A DNA stretch of 64,000 nt from Streptomyces triticagri (lineage in GTDB: Bacteria; Actinomycetota; Actinomycetes; Streptomycetales; Streptomycetaceae), in NCBI RefSeq assembly GCF_003429565.1, contig NZ_QUAK01000025.1:1-64000 (forward strand). Reading direction: 5' to 3'. Below, piece after piece: positions 46,932-57,947 of this stretch. The notes beneath the pieces were generated by a model. The model had not been told where the DNA came from. It ran no database searches and saw only the letters and a list, made by a program, of their open reading frames with translations. The number at the start of each line of letters is the position of its first letter. The first letter of the stretch is position 1. The translations under genes and the position numbers were made by a program.

Positions 46932-48244
46932 CAGCGGAGGAACCCTTCGTAATTGCGCTGCTGGAGCTGGCTCTCGATCTGCTTCACCGTCTCCAGACCC
47001 ACACCCACGATGATCAGGATGCTTGTCCCGCCGAACGGGAAGTTCTGGTTCGCACCGAAGCCGGCCAACGCCATTGTCGGCACTAGAGCAATCAGACCCA
47101 GATACAGCGAGCCCGGCCAAGTGATCCTGTTGAGCACGTAGCTCAGGTACTCGGCAGTGGGCCTACCAGCCCGGATGCCCGGGATGAAGCCACCATACTT
47201 CTTCATGTTGTCGGCCACTTCCTCGGGGTTGAAGGAGATGGCGACGTAGAAGAAGGCGAAGAACACGATCAGCACGAAGTACGTGGCGATGTAATACGGG
47301 TGGTCACCCTTGACGAAGTGGGCTTCGATCCACTGCACCCAGCCGGCGTTGGATCCGCTGAACTGCGCGACGAGCGCGGGGATGTAGAGCAGGGACGAGG
47401 CGAAAATCACGGGGATGATGCCCGCCTGATTGACCTTCAGCGGGATGTACGTCGAGGTGCCGCCGTAGGAACGGCGGCCGATCATGCGCTTCGCGTACTG
47501 GACGGGGATCCGGCGCTGCGCCTGCTCGACGAAGACCACGAGGGCGACCATGAACAGGCCGACCAGGATCACGATGCCGAACTCGATCCAGCCGCCCGCG
47601 AGCTTGCCCTGCTCCTTGATGGCCCACAGCGAGCCGACGAAGCCGGCGGCGATCGAGATGAACATCAGGATCGACATGCCGTTGCCGATGCCGCGGTCGG
47701 TGATGAGCTCACCGAGCCACATGACGCAGGCGGTACCGGCGGTCATGGTGATGACCATGGTGACGGTCACGAAGATCGACTGGTCGGGCACGATCTCGTT
47801 GGCGACCGGGCAGCCCTGGAAGAGTGCGCCGCTGCGAGCGGTGGCGACCAGGCCGGTGCCCTGCAGCACCGCGAGCGCGACGGTCAGATAACGCGTGTAC
47901 TGCGTGATCTTGGCCTGGCCCGCCTGGCCTTCCTTCTTCAGCGCCTCGAGCCGTGGAATCACCACGACGAGCAGCTGAAGGATGATGCTCGCCGTGATGT
48001 ACGGCATGATCCCCAGCGCGAAGATGGTGATCTGCAGCAGTGCGCCACCACTGAACATGTTCACCAGACCGAACAGGCCCTGGTTGGTGTTGGCCTGGTC
48101 GATACAGACCTGCACGTTCGAGTAGCTCACACCGGGGATCGGGATATGCGCCCCGAACCGGTAGATCACGATCATGGCGAGCGTGAAGAGCAGCTTCTTG
48201 CGCAGGTCGGGCGTCTTGAACGCCCGGGCGAACGCGGTGAGCAC
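46931..48244 (-). CDS. secY: Protein translocase subunit SecY
   Basis: The 437-residue integral membrane protein forms the core channel of the Sec translocon. Ten hydrophobic segments are visible, with GAHIPIPGV near the start, [33 protein letters not shown] in part and the late [18 protein letters not shown]-like motif. It is separated from rplO by a strong terminator and 297 bp, so it has its own promoter; no -10/-35 pair was convincing. It is coupled to adk by TGATG. Confidence 0.97.
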   Translation of the reverse strand: MLTAFARAFKTPDLRKKLLFTLAMIVIYRFGAHIPIPGVSYSNVQVCIDQANTNQGLFGLVNMFSGGALLQITIFALGIMPYITASIILQLLVVVIPRLEALKKEGQAGQAKITQYTRYLTVALAVLQGTGLVATARSGALFQGCPVANEIVPDQSIFVTVTMVITMTAGTACVMWLGELITDRGIGNGMSILMFISIAAGFVGSLWAIKEQGKLAGGWIEFGIVILVGLFMVALVVFVEQAQRRIPVQYAKRMIGRRSYGGTSTYIPLKVNQAGIIPVIFASSLLYIPALVAQFSGSNAGWVQWIEAHFVKGDHPYYIATYFVLIVFFAFFYVAISFNPEEVADNMKKYGGFIPGIRAGRPTAEYLSYVLNRITWPGSLYLGLIALVPTMALAGFGANQNFPFGGTSILIIVGVGLETVKQIESQLQQRNYEGFLR

Positions 48245-48459
48245 GGTGCCTCCTGCGACCCCCGCGCTACTGCGTCAGAGGTGACGGTCTTGAGGATCGA
48301 CGAATATGTAAGACGTAATGCGATGTAACTGAGCGGTCTGGCTGTGAAGTTGGTGGTCGGGGAACTGACGGCAAGCAACAACCGCGCGGGCAGGCCTGTG
48401 GGCAGACCGCGCGGAAAGTACAGTGCCCGCCACCTTACCGGCGACCGCACCCCCCTAGG

Positions 48460-48510
48460 AACGACCAACCGGGGATGCCCCTTTTGCGAGGCATCCCCGG
48501 TGGGGTCGTT
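48460..48510 (-). terminator. rplO terminator, large nested hairpin
   Basis: The perfect 12-bp arms ACCGGGGATGCC (48468-48479) and GGCATCCCCGGT (48490-48501) are extended by AACGACC (48460-48466) with GGTCGTT (48504-48510). It ends the spc gene set before secY. Confidence 0.88.
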
Positions 48511-48541
48511 CACGTCATCGGAACGTCTGGTCCAACCCGGA

Positions 48542-48997
48542 TCAGACGAGCTCGGTGACGGTACCGCCGGCGGCGGTGATCTTCTCCTTGGCGGAGCCGG
48601 AGACGGCGTCGACCGTCACCTGCAGCGCCACGGTGACCTCGCCCTGGCCGAGCACCTTGACGAGGCTGTTCTTGCGAACGGCGCCCTTGGCGACCAGATC
48701 GGCCACCGTGACCTCGCCACCCTGCGGGTAGAGCGCGGTCAGCTTGTCGAGGTTCACGACCTGGTACTCGGTCTTGAACGGGTTCTTGAAGCCCTTGAGC
48801 TTCGGGAGACGCATGTGGAGGGGCATCTGGCCACCCTCGAAGCGCTCCGGAACCTGGTAACGGGCCTTGGTGCCCTTGGTGCCACGACCAGCGGTCTTAC
48901 CCTTCGACGCCTCACCACGACCCACACGGGTCTTGGCGGTCTTGGCGCCCGGGGCAGGACGGAGGTTGTGGACCTTCAGCGGGTTCTGCTCCGCCAT
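48542..48997 (-). CDS. rplO: Ribosomal protein L15
   Basis: The 151-residue protein spans the large subunit and is a late-assembly component. It has the N-terminal [11 protein letters not shown]-like segment ([20 protein letters not shown] in part), the [20 protein letters not shown] loop in part and a C-terminal globular domain. It is the last gene of the spc set. It follows rpmD by 1 bp. Confidence 0.97.
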   Translation of the reverse strand: MAEQNPLKVHNLRPAPGAKTAKTRVGRGEASKGKTAGRGTKGTKARYQVPERFEGGQMPLHMRLPKLKGFKNPFKTEYQVVNLDKLTALYPQGGEVTVADLVAKGAVRKNSLVKVLGQGEVTVALQVTVDAVSGSAKEKITAAGGTVTELV

Positions 48998-48998
48998 G

Positions 48999-49181
48999 TC
49001 AGTCGACCTCCTCGACCGTCACGAGGTGGCGGACGGTCTGCACCATGCCGCGGAACTCGGGGCGGTCCTCCTTGACAACCACGTCGTTGACCTTCTTGAG
49101 GCCGAGCGAACGCAGGGTGTCGCGGTGGTTCTGCTTGCTGCCGATGTACGACTTCGTCTGCGTGATCTTGAGCTGTGCCAT
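48999..49181 (-). CDS. rpmD: Ribosomal protein L30
   Basis: The 60-residue protein carries the L30 ferredoxin-like fold ([20 protein letters not shown] in part; [10 protein letters not shown]). Its ATG overlaps the rpsE stop (TAATG). It is shorter than the eukaryotic L7 relatives, as is usual for bacteria. Confidence 0.96.
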   Translation of the reverse strand: MAQLKITQTKSYIGSKQNHRDTLRSLGLKKVNDVVVKEDRPEFRGMVQTVRHLVTVEEVD

Positions 49182-49786
49182 TACGCACCTGCTCCCGCAC
49201 GCGCACGCAGCAGAGCCGCAGGAGCGACGTCCTCGAGGGGCAGACCGCGGCGGGCCGCGATCTCCTCGGGACGCTGCAGGCCCTGCAGGGCCGCCACGGT
49301 CGCGTGCACGATGTTGATCGCGTTGTCGGAGCCGAGCGACTTCGACAGGATGTCGTGCACTCCGGCGCACTCGAGCACGGCACGCACCGGGCCACCGGCG
49401 ATGACACCGGTACCGGGGGAAGCCGGCTTGAGCAGGACGACGCCCGCAGCCTTCTCGCCCTGGATCGGGTGCGGGATGGTGCCCTGGATACGCGGGACCT
49501 TGAAGAAGTGCTTCTTGGCCTCCTCAACGCCCTTGGCGATGGCGGCCGGCACCTCCTTGGCCTTGCCGTATCCGACACCCACGGTGCCGTCACCGTCGCC
49601 CACCACGACCAGCGCGGTGAAGCTGAAGCGACGACCACCCTTCACAACCTTGGCGACGCGGTTGATCGCGACGACGCGCTCAACGTACGCGGTCTTCTCG
49701 GCGGCAGCTGCGCCGCCGTCACGGCCCTTCCGGTCCCGCCGCTCGCCGCCACCGGCACCGCTTCCGCGGCGCTGGGGTCCAGCCAT
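49181..49786 (-). CDS. rpsE: Ribosomal protein S5
   Basis: The 201-residue protein is a small-subunit component with dsRNA-binding and S5-like domains, important for decoding accuracy and mRNA unwinding. Motifs are [19 protein letters not shown] in part and [20 protein letters not shown] in part. The Gly/Arg-rich N-terminal extension (about 30 residues) is usual in actinobacteria. It lies between rplR and rpmD. Confidence 0.97.
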   Translation of the reverse strand: MAGPQRRGSGAGGGERRDRKGRDGGAAAAEKTAYVERVVAINRVAKVVKGGRRFSFTALVVVGDGDGTVGVGYGKAKEVPAAIAKGVEEAKKHFFKVPRIQGTIPHPIQGEKAAGVVLLKPASPGTGVIAGGPVRAVLECAGVHDILSKSLGSDNAINIVHATVAALQGLQRPEEIAARRGLPLEDVAPAALLRARAGAGA

Positions 49787-49828
49787 TGGATTTACCTCTC
49801 TCTGTTTCCGCTAGCTACGCAGCGAGGC

Positions 49829-50212
49829 TCAGAACTTGAGCCCGGCTTCGCGGGCGGCGTCCGCCAGGGCGGCGATGCGCCCCGCGTACTTGTTGCCACC
49901 ACGGTCGAACACGACGGTCTCGACACCGGCGGCCTTGGCGCGCTCGGCGACCAGGGCGCCGACCGACTTGGCCTGGGCCGACTTGTCGGCCTCGGCACCA
50001 CGGATCGAGCTGTCCAGGGAGGACGCCGACGCCAGGGTGTGCCCCTTCACGTCGTCGATGACCTGGGCCACGATGTTCCGGTTCGAGCGGGTCACGACGA
50101 GGCGCGGACGCTCGGCAGTACCCGAGATGTGCTTACGGATCCGGATGTGACGACGCTTGATGGCAGCACGCTTGTAAGCGTCGCCCTTAGCGATCTTGAC
50201 ACCGTATGCCAT
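49829..50212 (-). CDS. rplR: Ribosomal protein L18
   Basis: The 127-residue protein binds 5S rRNA with L5 and L25 in the central protuberance. Motifs are [19 protein letters not shown] in part and [20 protein letters not shown] in part. It is 3 bp downstream of rplF and 42 bp upstream of rpsE. Confidence 0.97.
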   Translation of the reverse strand: MAYGVKIAKGDAYKRAAIKRRHIRIRKHISGTAERPRLVVTRSNRNIVAQVIDDVKGHTLASASSLDSSIRGAEADKSAQAKSVGALVAERAKAAGVETVVFDRGGNKYAGRIAALADAAREAGLKF

Positions 50213-50215
50213 GGC

Positions 50216-50755
50216 TTACTTACCCGCCTTTCCGACCTTGCGGCGGATGACTTCGCCCTCGTACTTGACGCCCTTGGCCTTGTACGGGTCGGGCTTGCGC
50301 AGCTTGCGGATGTTGGCCGCAACCTCGCCGACCTTCTGCTTGTCGATGCCCTCGACGGAGAACTTGGTCGGGGACTCCACCTTGAAGGTGATGCCCTCGG
50401 GGGCCTCGACCAGGATCGGGTGGCTGTAGCCCAGCGAGAACTCCAGGTTGGAGCCCTTCGCGAGGACGCGGTAACCGACACCGCTGATTTCGAGCTTCTT
50501 CACGTAACCGTCGGTCACGCCGGTGATCATGTTCGCCACCAGCGTGCGGGACAGGCCGTGCAGGGCCTTGTTCTGACGCTCGTCGTTGGGACGCGTGACG
50601 TTCAGAACGCCGTTCTCGTCCTTGGCGATCTCGATCGGCGACACGACGGTGTGGCTCAGGGATCCCTTGGGGCCCTTCACCGAGACCGTCTGGCCGTCGA
50701 GGGTGACATCCACGCCGGCGGGAACCGTGATGGGGAGCTTGCCAATACGCGACAT
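50216..50755 (-). CDS. rplF: Ribosomal protein L6
   Basis: The 179-residue protein has two tandem L6 folds. It sits near the factor-binding site of the large subunit. It starts [17 protein letters not shown] and ends with the conserved [15 protein letters not shown]. It is 24 bp after rpsH. The length and motifs are typical. Confidence 0.97.
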   Translation of the reverse strand: MSRIGKLPITVPAGVDVTLDGQTVSVKGPKGSLSHTVVSPIEIAKDENGVLNVTRPNDERQNKALHGLSRTLVANMITGVTDGYVKKLEISGVGYRVLAKGSNLEFSLGYSHPILVEAPEGITFKVESPTKFSVEGIDKQKVGEVAANIRKLRKPDPYKAKGVKYEGEVIRRKVGKAGK

Positions 50756-50779
50756 AGCTGTTTCCTCCGTTCCCTTCCG

Positions 50780-51178
50780 CTACCAGACGTAGGCGAGGAC
50801 TTCCCCACCCACGCCCTTCTTGCCGGCCTGCTTGTCGGTGAGGAGCCCGTGGGACGTGGAGATGATCGCCACGCCGAGGCCGCCGAGCACCTTCGGCAGG
50901 TTGGTGGACTTCGCGTAAACCCGGAGACCGGGCTTGGAGATCCGCTTGATGCCCGCGATGGAGCGCTCACGGTTCGGACCGAACTTCAGGTCGAGGACGA
51001 GGTTCTTGCCGACCTCGGCGTCCTCGGTCTTCCAGCCCGTGATGAAGCCCTCCTGCTGGAGGATCTCCGCGATGTGCGACTTGATCTTGCTGTGCGGCAT
51101 CGACACGGAGTCGTGGTATGCCGAGTTCGCGTTCCGCAGACGCGTAAGCATGTCTGCGATCGGATCAGTCATGGTCAT
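50780..51178 (-). CDS. rpsH: Ribosomal protein S8
   Basis: The 132-residue protein binds helix 21 of 16S rRNA and in E. coli also represses the spc operon. It starts [20 protein letters not shown], with GVATGK-like end [14 protein letters not shown]. The ATG at 51178 has GAAGG eight bases upstream; an ATG two codons later is also possible. The gap to the upstream rpsZ is 211 bp with no clear element. Confidence 0.97.
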   Translation of the reverse strand: MTMTDPIADMLTRLRNANSAYHDSVSMPHSKIKSHIAEILQQEGFITGWKTEDAEVGKNLVLDLKFGPNRERSIAGIKRISKPGLRVYAKSTNLPKVLGGLGVAIISTSHGLLTDKQAGKKGVGGEVLAYVW

Positions 51179-51389
51179 GAATTGGCCTTCGGCCTCTCTC
51201 GCCGGGGTTTCCTATGTGCGCCATCCCTCTCCCCACTCAGTGGCGGGACGGGTGCGGTGCGGGGACCTACGGCGTAGTAAGTCGTACGGGGCGGCGGGCG
51301 CCCAACCCTCCCAGCCTAAGCCATGGAGGGCGGGGCACCCGACGGTCCCAGTCCTTACCGAGAGTTCCGGGTCATCCCCAACTGGGGGA

Positions 51390-51575
51390 CTACCAGGAGC
51401 TCTTGGTCACGCCCGGCAGCTCGCCACGGTGAGCCATCTCACGAAGGCACACGCGGCACAGGCCGAACTTGCGGTAGACGGAGTGGGGCCGGCCGCAGCG
51501 CTGGCAGCGGGTGTACGCGCGCACACCGAACTTCGGCTTGCGGGCGGCCTTAGCGATCAGAGCCTTCTTCGCCAC
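51390..51575 (-). CDS. rpsZ: Ribosomal protein S14, zinc form
   Basis: The 61-residue protein is the short zinc-binding S14 with Cys24, Cys27, Cys40 and Cys43 (CQRC and CRVC). It sits in the small-subunit head. Longer zinc-independent S14 copies are usually found elsewhere in streptomycetes. The GTG start at 51575 has AAGGAG eight bases upstream. It lies 2 bp after rplE. Confidence 0.96.
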   Translation of the reverse strand: MAKKALIAKAARKPKFGVRAYTRCQRCGRPHSVYRKFGLCRVCLREMAHRGELPGVTKSSW

Positions 51576-51577
51576 GG

Positions 51578-52135
51578 TCAGTTCTCCTTGAACGGGAAGC
51601 CGAGGTGACGGAGGAGGGCACGACCCTCGTCGTCGTTGGACGCCGTGGTGACCACGGTGATGTCCATGCCCCGGACCCGGTCGATCTTGTCCTGGTCGAT
51701 CTCGTGGAACATGACCTGCTCCGTGAGACCGAAGGTGTAGTTGCCACGGCCGTCGAACTGCTTGGGGGACAGACCACGGAAGTCGCGGATGCGCGGCAGC
51801 GCGAGCGACAGGGTGCGGTCCAGGAACTCCCACATGCGGTCGCCACGGAGCGTGACGTGGGCACCGATCGGCTGGCCCTCACGCAGCTTGAACTGCGCGA
51901 TGGACTTACGGGCCTTGGTGACGGCCGGCTTCTGACCGGTGATCGTGGTGAGGTCGCGGATGGCGCCCTCGATCAGCTTGGAGTCGCGGGCGGCGTCGCC
52001 CACACCCATGTTGACCACGATCTTGACGAGGCCGGGGACCTGCATGACGTTCTCGTACGAGAACTCCTCACGCAGCTTGCCCGCGATCTCCTCGCGGTAC
52101 TTCGTCTTGAGACGCGGAGTGGTGGTGGTAGCCAT
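51578..52135 (-). CDS. rplE: Ribosomal protein L5
   Basis: The 185-residue protein binds 5S rRNA and P-site tRNA in the central protuberance. Motifs are [19 protein letters not shown] in part, [20 protein letters not shown] in part and [20 protein letters not shown] in part. Its ATG overlaps the rplX stop by one base. Confidence 0.97.
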   Translation of the reverse strand: MATTTTPRLKTKYREEIAGKLREEFSYENVMQVPGLVKIVVNMGVGDAARDSKLIEGAIRDLTTITGQKPAVTKARKSIAQFKLREGQPIGAHVTLRGDRMWEFLDRTLSLALPRIRDFRGLSPKQFDGRGNYTFGLTEQVMFHEIDQDKIDRVRGMDITVVTTASNDDEGRALLRHLGFPFKEN

Positions 52136-52458
52136 CAGATGTCCTCACCGGTCCGCTTGGCAACGCGGATCTTGTTGCCCTCGTCGTCGAAGCGGTAACC
52201 GACGCGCGTGACGACCTTGTTGCCGTCCTTCTCCACGACCAGCTGGACGTTGGAGACGTGGATCGGGGCCTCGGTCGTGACGATGCCGCCGGCCTGCGAA
52301 GCGCGGCCCGGCTGGTTCGCCTTCGTGTGCTTCTTGACCCGGTTGACACCCTCGACCAGGACGCGGTCCTCGCGGGGGAAGGCCGCGATGACCTTGCCCT
52401 GCTTGCCCTTGTCCTTGCCGGTGATGACCTGTACCAGGTCGCCCTTCTTGATCTTCAT
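52135..52458 (-). CDS. rplX: Ribosomal protein L24
   Basis: The 107-residue protein is an assembly initiator of the large subunit near the tunnel exit. The KOW motif [20 protein letters not shown] in part is at the N-terminus. It lies 2 bp after rplN, and TGATG links it to rplE. Confidence 0.97.
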   Translation of the reverse strand: MKIKKGDLVQVITGKDKGKQGKVIAAFPREDRVLVEGVNRVKKHTKANQPGRASQAGGIVTTEAPIHVSNVQLVVEKDGNKVVTRVGYRFDDEGNKIRVAKRTGEDI

Positions 52459-52460
52459 GC

Positions 52461-52829
52461 TTACAGCACCTCCGGCGCGAGCGAGATGATCTTCATGAAC
52501 TTCTTCTCGCGCAGCTCACGGCCCACGGGGCCGAAGATACGGGTGCCGCGAGGGTCGCCGTCGTTCTTCAGAATGACAGCGGCGTTCTCGTCGAAGCGGA
52601 TGTACGAGCCGTCCGGACGGCGGCGCTCCTTGACGGTGCGAACGATGACGGCCTTGATGACGTCACCCTTCTTCACGTTGCCACCGGGGATCGCGTCCTT
52701 CACGGTGGCGACGATGACATCGCCGATGCCCGCGTAGCGGCGGCCGGAGCCACCGAGAACACGGATGCAAAGGATTTCCTTCGCACCAGTGTTGTCGGCG
52801 ACCTTCAGCCGCGACTCCTGCTGGATCAC
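52461..52829 (-). CDS. rplN: Ribosomal protein L14
   Basis: The 122-residue protein is a large-subunit interface component, with the typical [20 protein letters not shown] in part and [19 protein letters not shown] in part. It heads the spc set. A 129-bp gap with two hairpins separates it from rpsQ, the end of the S10 set. Confidence 0.97.
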   Translation of the reverse strand: MIQQESRLKVADNTGAKEILCIRVLGGSGRRYAGIGDVIVATVKDAIPGGNVKKGDVIKAVIVRTVKERRRPDGSYIRFDENAAVILKNDGDPRGTRIFGPVGRELREKKFMKIISLAPEVL

Positions 52830-52903
52830 GTCTATCTCCTGTTTGTCTGCCGGTTCCCGGCGGGGGCCACTCTCATGACCCCCACCGAGCCTGGCGGAAC
52901 GAA

Positions 52904-52957
52904 CCTGAGGGAATGCCCCTCAGGCAGTGCTTACGGTCAACTCCCTTGCGGGAATTG
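52904..52957 (-). promoter_or_regulatory. Two hairpins at the rpsQ-rplN boundary
   Basis: CCTGAGGG (52904-52911) pairs with CCCTCAGG (52917-52924), and CAACTCCC (52938-52945) with GGGAATTG (52950-52957, one mismatch). They follow the rpsQ stop, where the E. coli S10 operon ends and the spc operon starts, so they could be a terminator or attenuator. Confidence 0.6.
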
Positions 52958-52958
52958 C

Positions 52959-53246
52959 CTACTTGGCCTTCTCAAGGATCTCGACGATGCGCCAGCGCTT
53001 CGTCGCGGACAGCGGCCGGGTCTCCATCAGGAGGACACGGTCGCCGACGCCCGCGGCGTTCTGCTCGTCGTGCGCCTTGACCTTGTTCGTACGGCGGATG
53101 ACCTTGCCGTACAGGGCGTGCTTCACGCGGTCCTCGACGGCGACGACGACGGTCTTGTCCATCTTGTCGCTGACGACAAGGCCCTCACGGGTCTTGCGGA
53201 AGCCGCGGGCGGCCTTGGTCTCTTCAGTCACGTTGCTCTCGCTCAT
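52959..53246 (-). CDS. rpsQ: Ribosomal protein S17
   Basis: The 95-residue protein is an early-binding OB-fold component of the small subunit. Motifs are [20 protein letters not shown] in part and [20 protein letters not shown] in part. It shares one base with the rpmC end. It is the last gene of the S10 set. Confidence 0.97.
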   Translation of the reverse strand: MSESNVTEETKAARGFRKTREGLVVSDKMDKTVVVAVEDRVKHALYGKVIRRTNKVKAHDEQNAAGVGDRVLLMETRPLSATKRWRIVEILEKAK

Positions 53247-53470
53247 CAGGCGCTCTCCACCGTCTCGATGCCCAGCTCGCGCTCACGCATGAGGGTGTAG
53301 ATCCGCGCGATGTCCTTGCGGACGGCCTTGAGCCGGCCGTGGTTCTCGAGCTGTCCCGTGGCCGCCTGGAAGCGGAGGTTGAACAGCTCTTCCTTGGCCT
53401 CGCGGAGCTTCGCAACGAGCTCCTCGTTGTTCAGCTCGCGCAGCTCGGACGCCTTGGTACCGGCCGACAT
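53246..53470 (-). CDS. rpmC: Ribosomal protein L29
   Basis: The 74-residue protein is a helical hairpin at the tunnel exit. It has [20 protein letters not shown] in part and [20 protein letters not shown] in part. The ATG at 53470 overlaps the rplP stop (TGATG). A GTG three bases earlier is possible but less likely. Confidence 0.96.
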   Translation of the reverse strand: MSAGTKASELRELNNEELVAKLREAKEELFNLRFQAATGQLENHGRLKAVRKDIARIYTLMRERELGIETVESA

Positions 53471-53889
53471 CACGACTCACCTGCCTCGCGCCGAACGATC
53501 CGGCACTTCATCGGAAGCTTGTGAGCAGCGCGGGTAAGCGCCTCACGCGCAATCTTCTCGTTCGGGTAGGACAGCTCGAACATCACCCGACCGGGCTTGA
53601 CGTTCGCGACCCACCACTCGGGGGAACCCTTACCGGAACCCATGCGGGTCTCGGCGGGCTTCTTGGTCAGCGGGCGGTCCGGGTAGATGTTGATCCAGAC
53701 CTTGCCGCCACGCTTGATGTGACGGGTCATCGCGATACGAGCGGCCTCGATCTGACGGTTCGTCACATACGCCGGGGTCAGCGCCTGGATGCCGTACTCG
53801 CCGAACGCAACCTCAGTGCCACCCTTGGCCATACCACTGCGCTTGGGGTGGTGCTGCTTGCGGTGCTTGACCCTACGAGGGATCAGCAT
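53470..53889 (-). CDS. rplP: Ribosomal protein L16
   Basis: The 139-residue protein is near the peptidyl-transferase centre and contacts A-site tRNA. It starts [20 protein letters not shown] and carries [20 protein letters not shown] in part and the [12 protein letters not shown] loop. The rpsC gene lies 5 bp upstream. Confidence 0.97.
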   Translation of the reverse strand: MLIPRRVKHRKQHHPKRSGMAKGGTEVAFGEYGIQALTPAYVTNRQIEAARIAMTRHIKRGGKVWINIYPDRPLTKKPAETRMGSGKGSPEWWVANVKPGRVMFELSYPNEKIAREALTRAAHKLPMKCRIVRREAGES

Positions 53890-53894
53890 GTCGG

Positions 53895-54740
53895 TCAGGC
53901 CTCCGTTCCAGTGCTCTCGGCCGGAGCGGCTCCGGCGGCGGCAGCCGCCGAAGACTCCGCCTTGGGGGCCTCGGCAGCCGGAGCCGACTGCTGCTGCGGC
54001 TTGCGGCCGCGGCCGCCACGCTCGCCACCACGGCCACGGGCCGGGCGGTCGCTGCCACCGCGGGCCGGGCGGTTGCCGGCACGGGCGGCGGCGTTCTCGG
54101 CGCGCACCTCGGCGATGTTCTTGACGTCGCCCTTGTAGATCCACACCTTCACGCCGATACGGCCGAAGGTCGTCTTGGCCTCGAAGAAGCCGTAGTCGAC
54201 GTTGGCGCGGAGCGTGTGCAGGGGCACACGGCCCTCGCGGTAGAACTCCGAGCGCGACATCTCGGCACCGCCGAGACGGCCGCCACACTGGATCTTGATG
54301 CCCTTGGCGCCGGCCTTCATCGAGCTCTGCATCGACTTGCGCATCGCACGACGGAAGGAGACGCGGGAGGACAGCTGCTCGGCAACGGCCTGGGCCACCA
54401 GCTGCGCATCGGTCTCGGGGTTCTTGACCTCGAGGATGTTCAGCTGGACCTGCTTGCCCGTGAGCTTCTCGAGGTCACCGCGGATGCGGTCGGCCTCGGC
54501 GCCACGGCGGCCGATGACGATGCCGGGACGAGCGGTGTGGATGTCCACCCGCACGCGGTCACGGGTGCGCTCGATCTCCACCTTCGAGATGCCGGCGCGC
54601 TCCATGCCGGACGTCATCATCCTGCGGATGGCGACGTCTTCCTTGACGTAGTCCTTGTACAGCTTGTCGGCGTACCAACGCGACTTGAAGTCGGTCGTGA
54701 CACCGAGCCGGAACCCGTGCGGGTTTACCTTCTGGCCCAT
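53895..54740 (-). CDS. rpsC: Ribosomal protein S3
   Basis: The 281-residue protein has a KH-domain core (about 1-210; starts [20 protein letters not shown]) that lines the mRNA entry channel and helps unwind mRNA. A Gly/Arg/Ala-rich tail of about 60 residues ([18 protein letters not shown]) is longer than in E. coli and usual in streptomycetes. TGATG-type overlap joins it to rplV. Confidence 0.97.
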   Translation of the reverse strand: MGQKVNPHGFRLGVTTDFKSRWYADKLYKDYVKEDVAIRRMMTSGMERAGISKVEIERTRDRVRVDIHTARPGIVIGRRGAEADRIRGDLEKLTGKQVQLNILEVKNPETDAQLVAQAVAEQLSSRVSFRRAMRKSMQSSMKAGAKGIKIQCGGRLGGAEMSRSEFYREGRVPLHTLRANVDYGFFEAKTTFGRIGVKVWIYKGDVKNIAEVRAENAAARAGNRPARGGSDRPARGRGGERGGRGRKPQQQSAPAAEAPKAESSAAAAAGAAPAESTGTEA

Positions 54741-55087
54741 TACCGGGTTCCTTCCTTGCTGCTGACGACCACGGTGATGTGGCTGGTCCGCTTACGGATC
54801 CGGTAGGCACGACCCTGGGCACGCGGACGGAACCGCTTCAGGGTCGGGCCCTCGTCCACGTACGCCTCGCTGATGAACAGCGAAGAGGCGTCACTGTGGT
54901 CGTAGTTGTGCGCGGCATTGGCAATGGCACTGTCCAGCACCTTGCCGACCGGCACGCTCGCGGCCTGCGGGGCGAAACGCAGGACCGCCTGAGCCTCCGT
55001 GGCGTCCATGCCACGGATGAGGTCCACCACGCGGCGGGCCTTCATGGGCGTGACGCGGATGTACCGCGCCTGGGCCCTGGCTTCCAT
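54740..55087 (-). CDS. rplV: Ribosomal protein L22
   Basis: The 115-residue protein lines the exit tunnel with a long beta-hairpin ([19 protein letters not shown] in part). It starts [20 protein letters not shown] in part. I use the ATG at 55087 because GAAGGG lies nine bases upstream; ATGs at 55111 and 55123 extend the protein by 8 to 12 residues and cannot be excluded. Confidence 0.94.
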   Translation of the reverse strand: MEARAQARYIRVTPMKARRVVDLIRGMDATEAQAVLRFAPQAASVPVGKVLDSAIANAAHNYDHSDASSLFISEAYVDEGPTLKRFRPRAQGRAYRIRKRTSHITVVVSSKEGTR

Positions 55088-55129
55088 GGTTGTCCCTTCG
55101 GTGTAAGTCATAGTCGTTTCCACCCCGCC

Positions 55130-55411
55130 TTAGCGGCGCTTCGACTTCCGGTCGTCCTTGACGTGGCCGCGGAAGGTGCGAGTCGGCGAGAACTCGCCGA
55201 GCTTGTGGCCGACCATCGACTCGGTGACGAACACCGGGATGTGGGTCTTGCCGTTGTGCACCGCGATCGTGTGGCCCAGCATCGCCGGGACGATCATCGA
55301 GCGACGGGACCAGGTCTTGATGACGTTCTTGGAACCGGCTTCGTTCTGTGCGTCCACCTTCTTGATCAGGTGGTCGTCGACGAAGGGCCCCTTCTTGAGA
55401 CTGCGCGGCAT
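55130..55411 (-). CDS. rpsS: Ribosomal protein S19
   Basis: The 93-residue protein lies at the small-subunit head and contacts S13 and the A-site region. It starts [20 protein letters not shown] and holds [20 protein letters not shown] in part. It is 12 bp after rplB. The rplV gene lies 42 bp downstream. Confidence 0.97.
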   Translation of the reverse strand: MPRSLKKGPFVDDHLIKKVDAQNEAGSKNVIKTWSRRSMIVPAMLGHTIAVHNGKTHIPVFVTESMVGHKLGEFSPTRTFRGHVKDDRKSKRR

Positions 55412-55423
55412 CTAAACCCGCTC

Positions 55424-56260
55424 CTAGCGCTTCTTGTTCGTCTTGCGGCGGCGGACGATGTACTTGTTCGACGCCTTCTTGGGCGAACGAGTACGGCCTT
55501 CCTTCTTGCCCCAGGGCGAGACCGGGTGGCGACCACCGGAGGTCTTGCCCTCACCACCACCGTGCGGGTGGTCGACCGGGTTCATCACGACACCGCGAAC
55601 GGTGGGACGAACGCCCAGCCAGCGCTTGCGGCCGGCCTTGCCCCAGTTGATGTTCGACTGCTCGGCGTTGCCGACCTCGCCGATGGTGGCGCGGCAGCGG
55701 ACGTCGACCAGGCGGATCTCACCGGAGGGCATACGAAGGTGGGCCATCGAGCCCTCCTTCGCCAGCAGCTGCACGGAGGCACCCGCGGAGCGGGCGAACT
55801 TGGCGCCACCACCGGGACGGAGCTCGATCGCGTGGATCGTGGTACCGACCGGGATGTTGCGCAGCGCCAGGTTGTTGCCGGGCTTGATGTCGGCCGCGGG
55901 GCCGTTCTCCACCCGGTCGCCCTGCGACAGGCCGCGGGGGGCGATGATGTAGCGCTTCTCGCCGTCCGCGTAGTGCAGGAGCGCGATGCGCGCGGTGCGG
56001 TTGGGGTCGTACTCGATGTGCGCGACCTTCGCCGGCACGCCGTCCTTGTCGTGACGACGGAAGTCGATCACGCGGTAGGCGCGCTTGTGCCCGCCACCCT
56101 GGTGGCGAACGGTCACACGACCGGAATTGTTACGGCCGCCCTTGCTGTGCAGCGGGCGGACCAGCGACTTCTCCGGCGTGGACCGCGTGACCTCGACGAA
56201 GTCGGCGACGGAGGAGCCACGGCGGCCCGGCGTCGTCGGCTTGTACTTGCGGATTCCCAT
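55424..56260 (-). CDS. rplB: Ribosomal protein L2
   Basis: The 278-residue protein is among the most conserved, near the peptidyl-transferase centre and needed for subunit joining. It has an OB domain and an SH3-like domain: [20 protein letters not shown] in part, and the late [16 protein letters not shown] with its conserved histidine. It lies between rplW and rpsS with gaps of 38 and 12 bp. Confidence 0.98.
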   Translation of the reverse strand: MGIRKYKPTTPGRRGSSVADFVEVTRSTPEKSLVRPLHSKGGRNNSGRVTVRHQGGGHKRAYRVIDFRRHDKDGVPAKVAHIEYDPNRTARIALLHYADGEKRYIIAPRGLSQGDRVENGPAADIKPGNNLALRNIPVGTTIHAIELRPGGGAKFARSAGASVQLLAKEGSMAHLRMPSGEIRLVDVRCRATIGEVGNAEQSNINWGKAGRKRWLGVRPTVRGVVMNPVDHPHGGGEGKTSGGRHPVSPWGKKEGRTRSPKKASNKYIVRRRKTNKKR

Positions 56261-56298
56261 TTCTCAGTCCTCGTCCGATATCGGACCAGGGCGCTCCG

Positions 56299-56631
56299 TT
56301 AGGAGGCCTGGCCGAAGATGTCGATACGGTCGCCCTCAGCGAGGGTCACGATGGCGCGCTTGGTGTCAGCACGCTTACCGAAACCGGTGCGGGTGCGCTT
56401 GCGCTTGCCCTGGCGGTTGATCGTGTTGACCCCGGTGACCTTGACCGAGAAGACCGCCTCGACGGCCTGCTTGATCTGGGTCTTGTTGGCGCCGGGCGCG
56501 ACGATGAACGTGTACTTGTTCTCGTCGAGGAGGGCGTAGCTCTTCTCCGAAACAACCGGCTTGACGAGGACGTCGCGCGGGTCGGTGAAGGTCTTGCTGG
56601 TGACGGTGGTCAGTTCGCTAGGCGCAGACAT
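56299..56631 (-). CDS. rplW: Ribosomal protein L23
   Basis: The 110-residue protein is at the tunnel exit and is a docking site for trigger factor and SRP. It holds [20 protein letters not shown] in part and [20 protein letters not shown] in part. Its ATG overlaps the rplD stop by one base (TGATG). Confidence 0.97.
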   Translation of the reverse strand: MSAPSELTTVTSKTFTDPRDVLVKPVVSEKSYALLDENKYTFIVAPGANKTQIKQAVEAVFSVKVTGVNTINRQGKRKRTRTGFGKRADTKRAIVTLAEGDRIDIFGQAS

Positions 56632-57281
56632 CAGGCCTCGCTCCCTTCGGTCTCAGCCTTGTTGGGGCCGGCGACGAAGGAGTCGAAGGCGGCCTTGGTG
56701 AAGACCACGTCGTCCGAAACGAGCACGTCGTACGTGTTCAGCTGGCCCGGCTCCAGGATGTGCACCTGGGGCAGGTTCCGCGCCGACAGCAGGCCGGTCT
56801 CGTCCTCGCGGGTGACGACCAGGAGCACGTTCTTGCGCTCGCTGACCTTCGCCAGGAGGGCCTTGGCGGCCTTGGTGGAAACGTCGCCCTCGACCACGTC
56901 GGACACGACGTGGATGCGGTCGTGACGCGCCCGGTCCGAGAGGGCACCGCGCAGGGCGGCGGCCTTCATCTTCTTCGGGGTGCGCTGCGAGTAGTCGCGC
57001 GGCACGGGACCGTGCACGACGCCACCGCCGGCGAACTGCGGCGCACGGGTCGAACCCTGGCGCGCGCGGCCGGTGCCCTTCTGGCGGTACGGCTTCTTGC
57101 CACCGCCGCGGACCTCGCCACGGGTCTTGGTCTTGTGCGTGCCCTGTCGGGCAGCGGCCAGCTGGGCGACAACGACCTGGTGGATCAGCGGAACGCTGGT
57201 CTTGGCGTCGAAGATCTCCGCGGGGAGCTCGACGGTCCCGGCCTTGTCGCCTGCCGGCGAAAGGATGTCAATGGTGCTCAT
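56631..57281 (-). CDS. rplD: Ribosomal protein L4
   Basis: The 216-residue protein has a globular domain and an extended loop ([20 protein letters not shown] in part) that forms the tunnel constriction. In E. coli L4 also represses the S10 operon through its leader. The ATG at 57281 ([15 protein letters not shown]) is the conserved start. It is 7 bp after rplC. Confidence 0.97.
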   Translation of the reverse strand: MSTIDILSPAGDKAGTVELPAEIFDAKTSVPLIHQVVVAQLAAARQGTHKTKTRGEVRGGGKKPYRQKGTGRARQGSTRAPQFAGGGVVHGPVPRDYSQRTPKKMKAAALRGALSDRARHDRIHVVSDVVEGDVSTKAAKALLAKVSERKNVLLVVTREDETGLLSARNLPQVHILEPGQLNTYDVLVSDDVVFTKAAFDSFVAGPNKAETEGSEA

Positions 57282-57288
57282 CGTTACC

Positions 57289-57933
57289 TCAGGCCCCCTT
57301 GGCCGCGGTACGGACCAGGACGAGGCCGCCGTTCGGACCAGGAACCGCGCCCTTGATGAGCAGCAGGCCCTTCTCCGCGTCAACGGCATGGACGGTCAGG
57401 TTCTGGGTGGTGACCCGCTCGTTGCCCATGCGACCCGCCATGCGGAGGCCCTTGAACACACGGCCCGGGGTGGCGCAGCCACCGATGGAGCCGGGAGAGC
57501 GGTGCTTGCGCTGGGTACCGTGACCCGCGCCGAGGCCACGGAAGTTGTGGCGCTTCATGACACCGGCGAAGCCCTTGCCCTTGCTCTTGCCGGTGACGTC
57601 CACCTTGATGCCGGCCTCGAAGGCCTCGGCAGTCACTTCCTGGCCGAGGGTGTACTCACTGGCGTCAGCGGTACGGATCTCGACGAGGTGGCGGCGGGGA
57701 GTCACGTCGGCCTTGGCGAAGTGGCCCTTGAGGGGCTTGTTCACCTTGCGCGGGTCGATCTCGCCGAAGGCGATCTGGACCGACTCGTAGCCGTCGGTGT
57801 CGTTCTTACGGACCTGGGTAACGACGCAGGGCCCGGCCTTGACCACGGTCACGGGGACGACACGGTTGTTCTCGTCCCAGACCTGGGTCATGCCGAGCTT
57901 CTCGCCCAGGACACCCTTGATCTGCTTGGTCAT
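57289..57933 (-). CDS. rplC: Ribosomal protein L3
   Basis: The 214-residue protein is an early-assembly large-subunit component near the peptidyl-transferase centre. It has [20 protein letters not shown] in part, and the loop [16 protein letters not shown] with the methylated-Gln motif. It lies 14 bp after rpsJ. Confidence 0.97.
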   Translation of the reverse strand: MTKQIKGVLGEKLGMTQVWDENNRVVPVTVVKAGPCVVTQVRKNDTDGYESVQIAFGEIDPRKVNKPLKGHFAKADVTPRRHLVEIRTADASEYTLGQEVTAEAFEAGIKVDVTGKSKGKGFAGVMKRHNFRGLGAGHGTQRKHRSPGSIGGCATPGRVFKGLRMAGRMGNERVTTQNLTVHAVDAEKGLLLIKGAVPGPNGGLVLVRTAAKGA

Positions 57934-57947
57934 CTCTTCCGCGCCTC

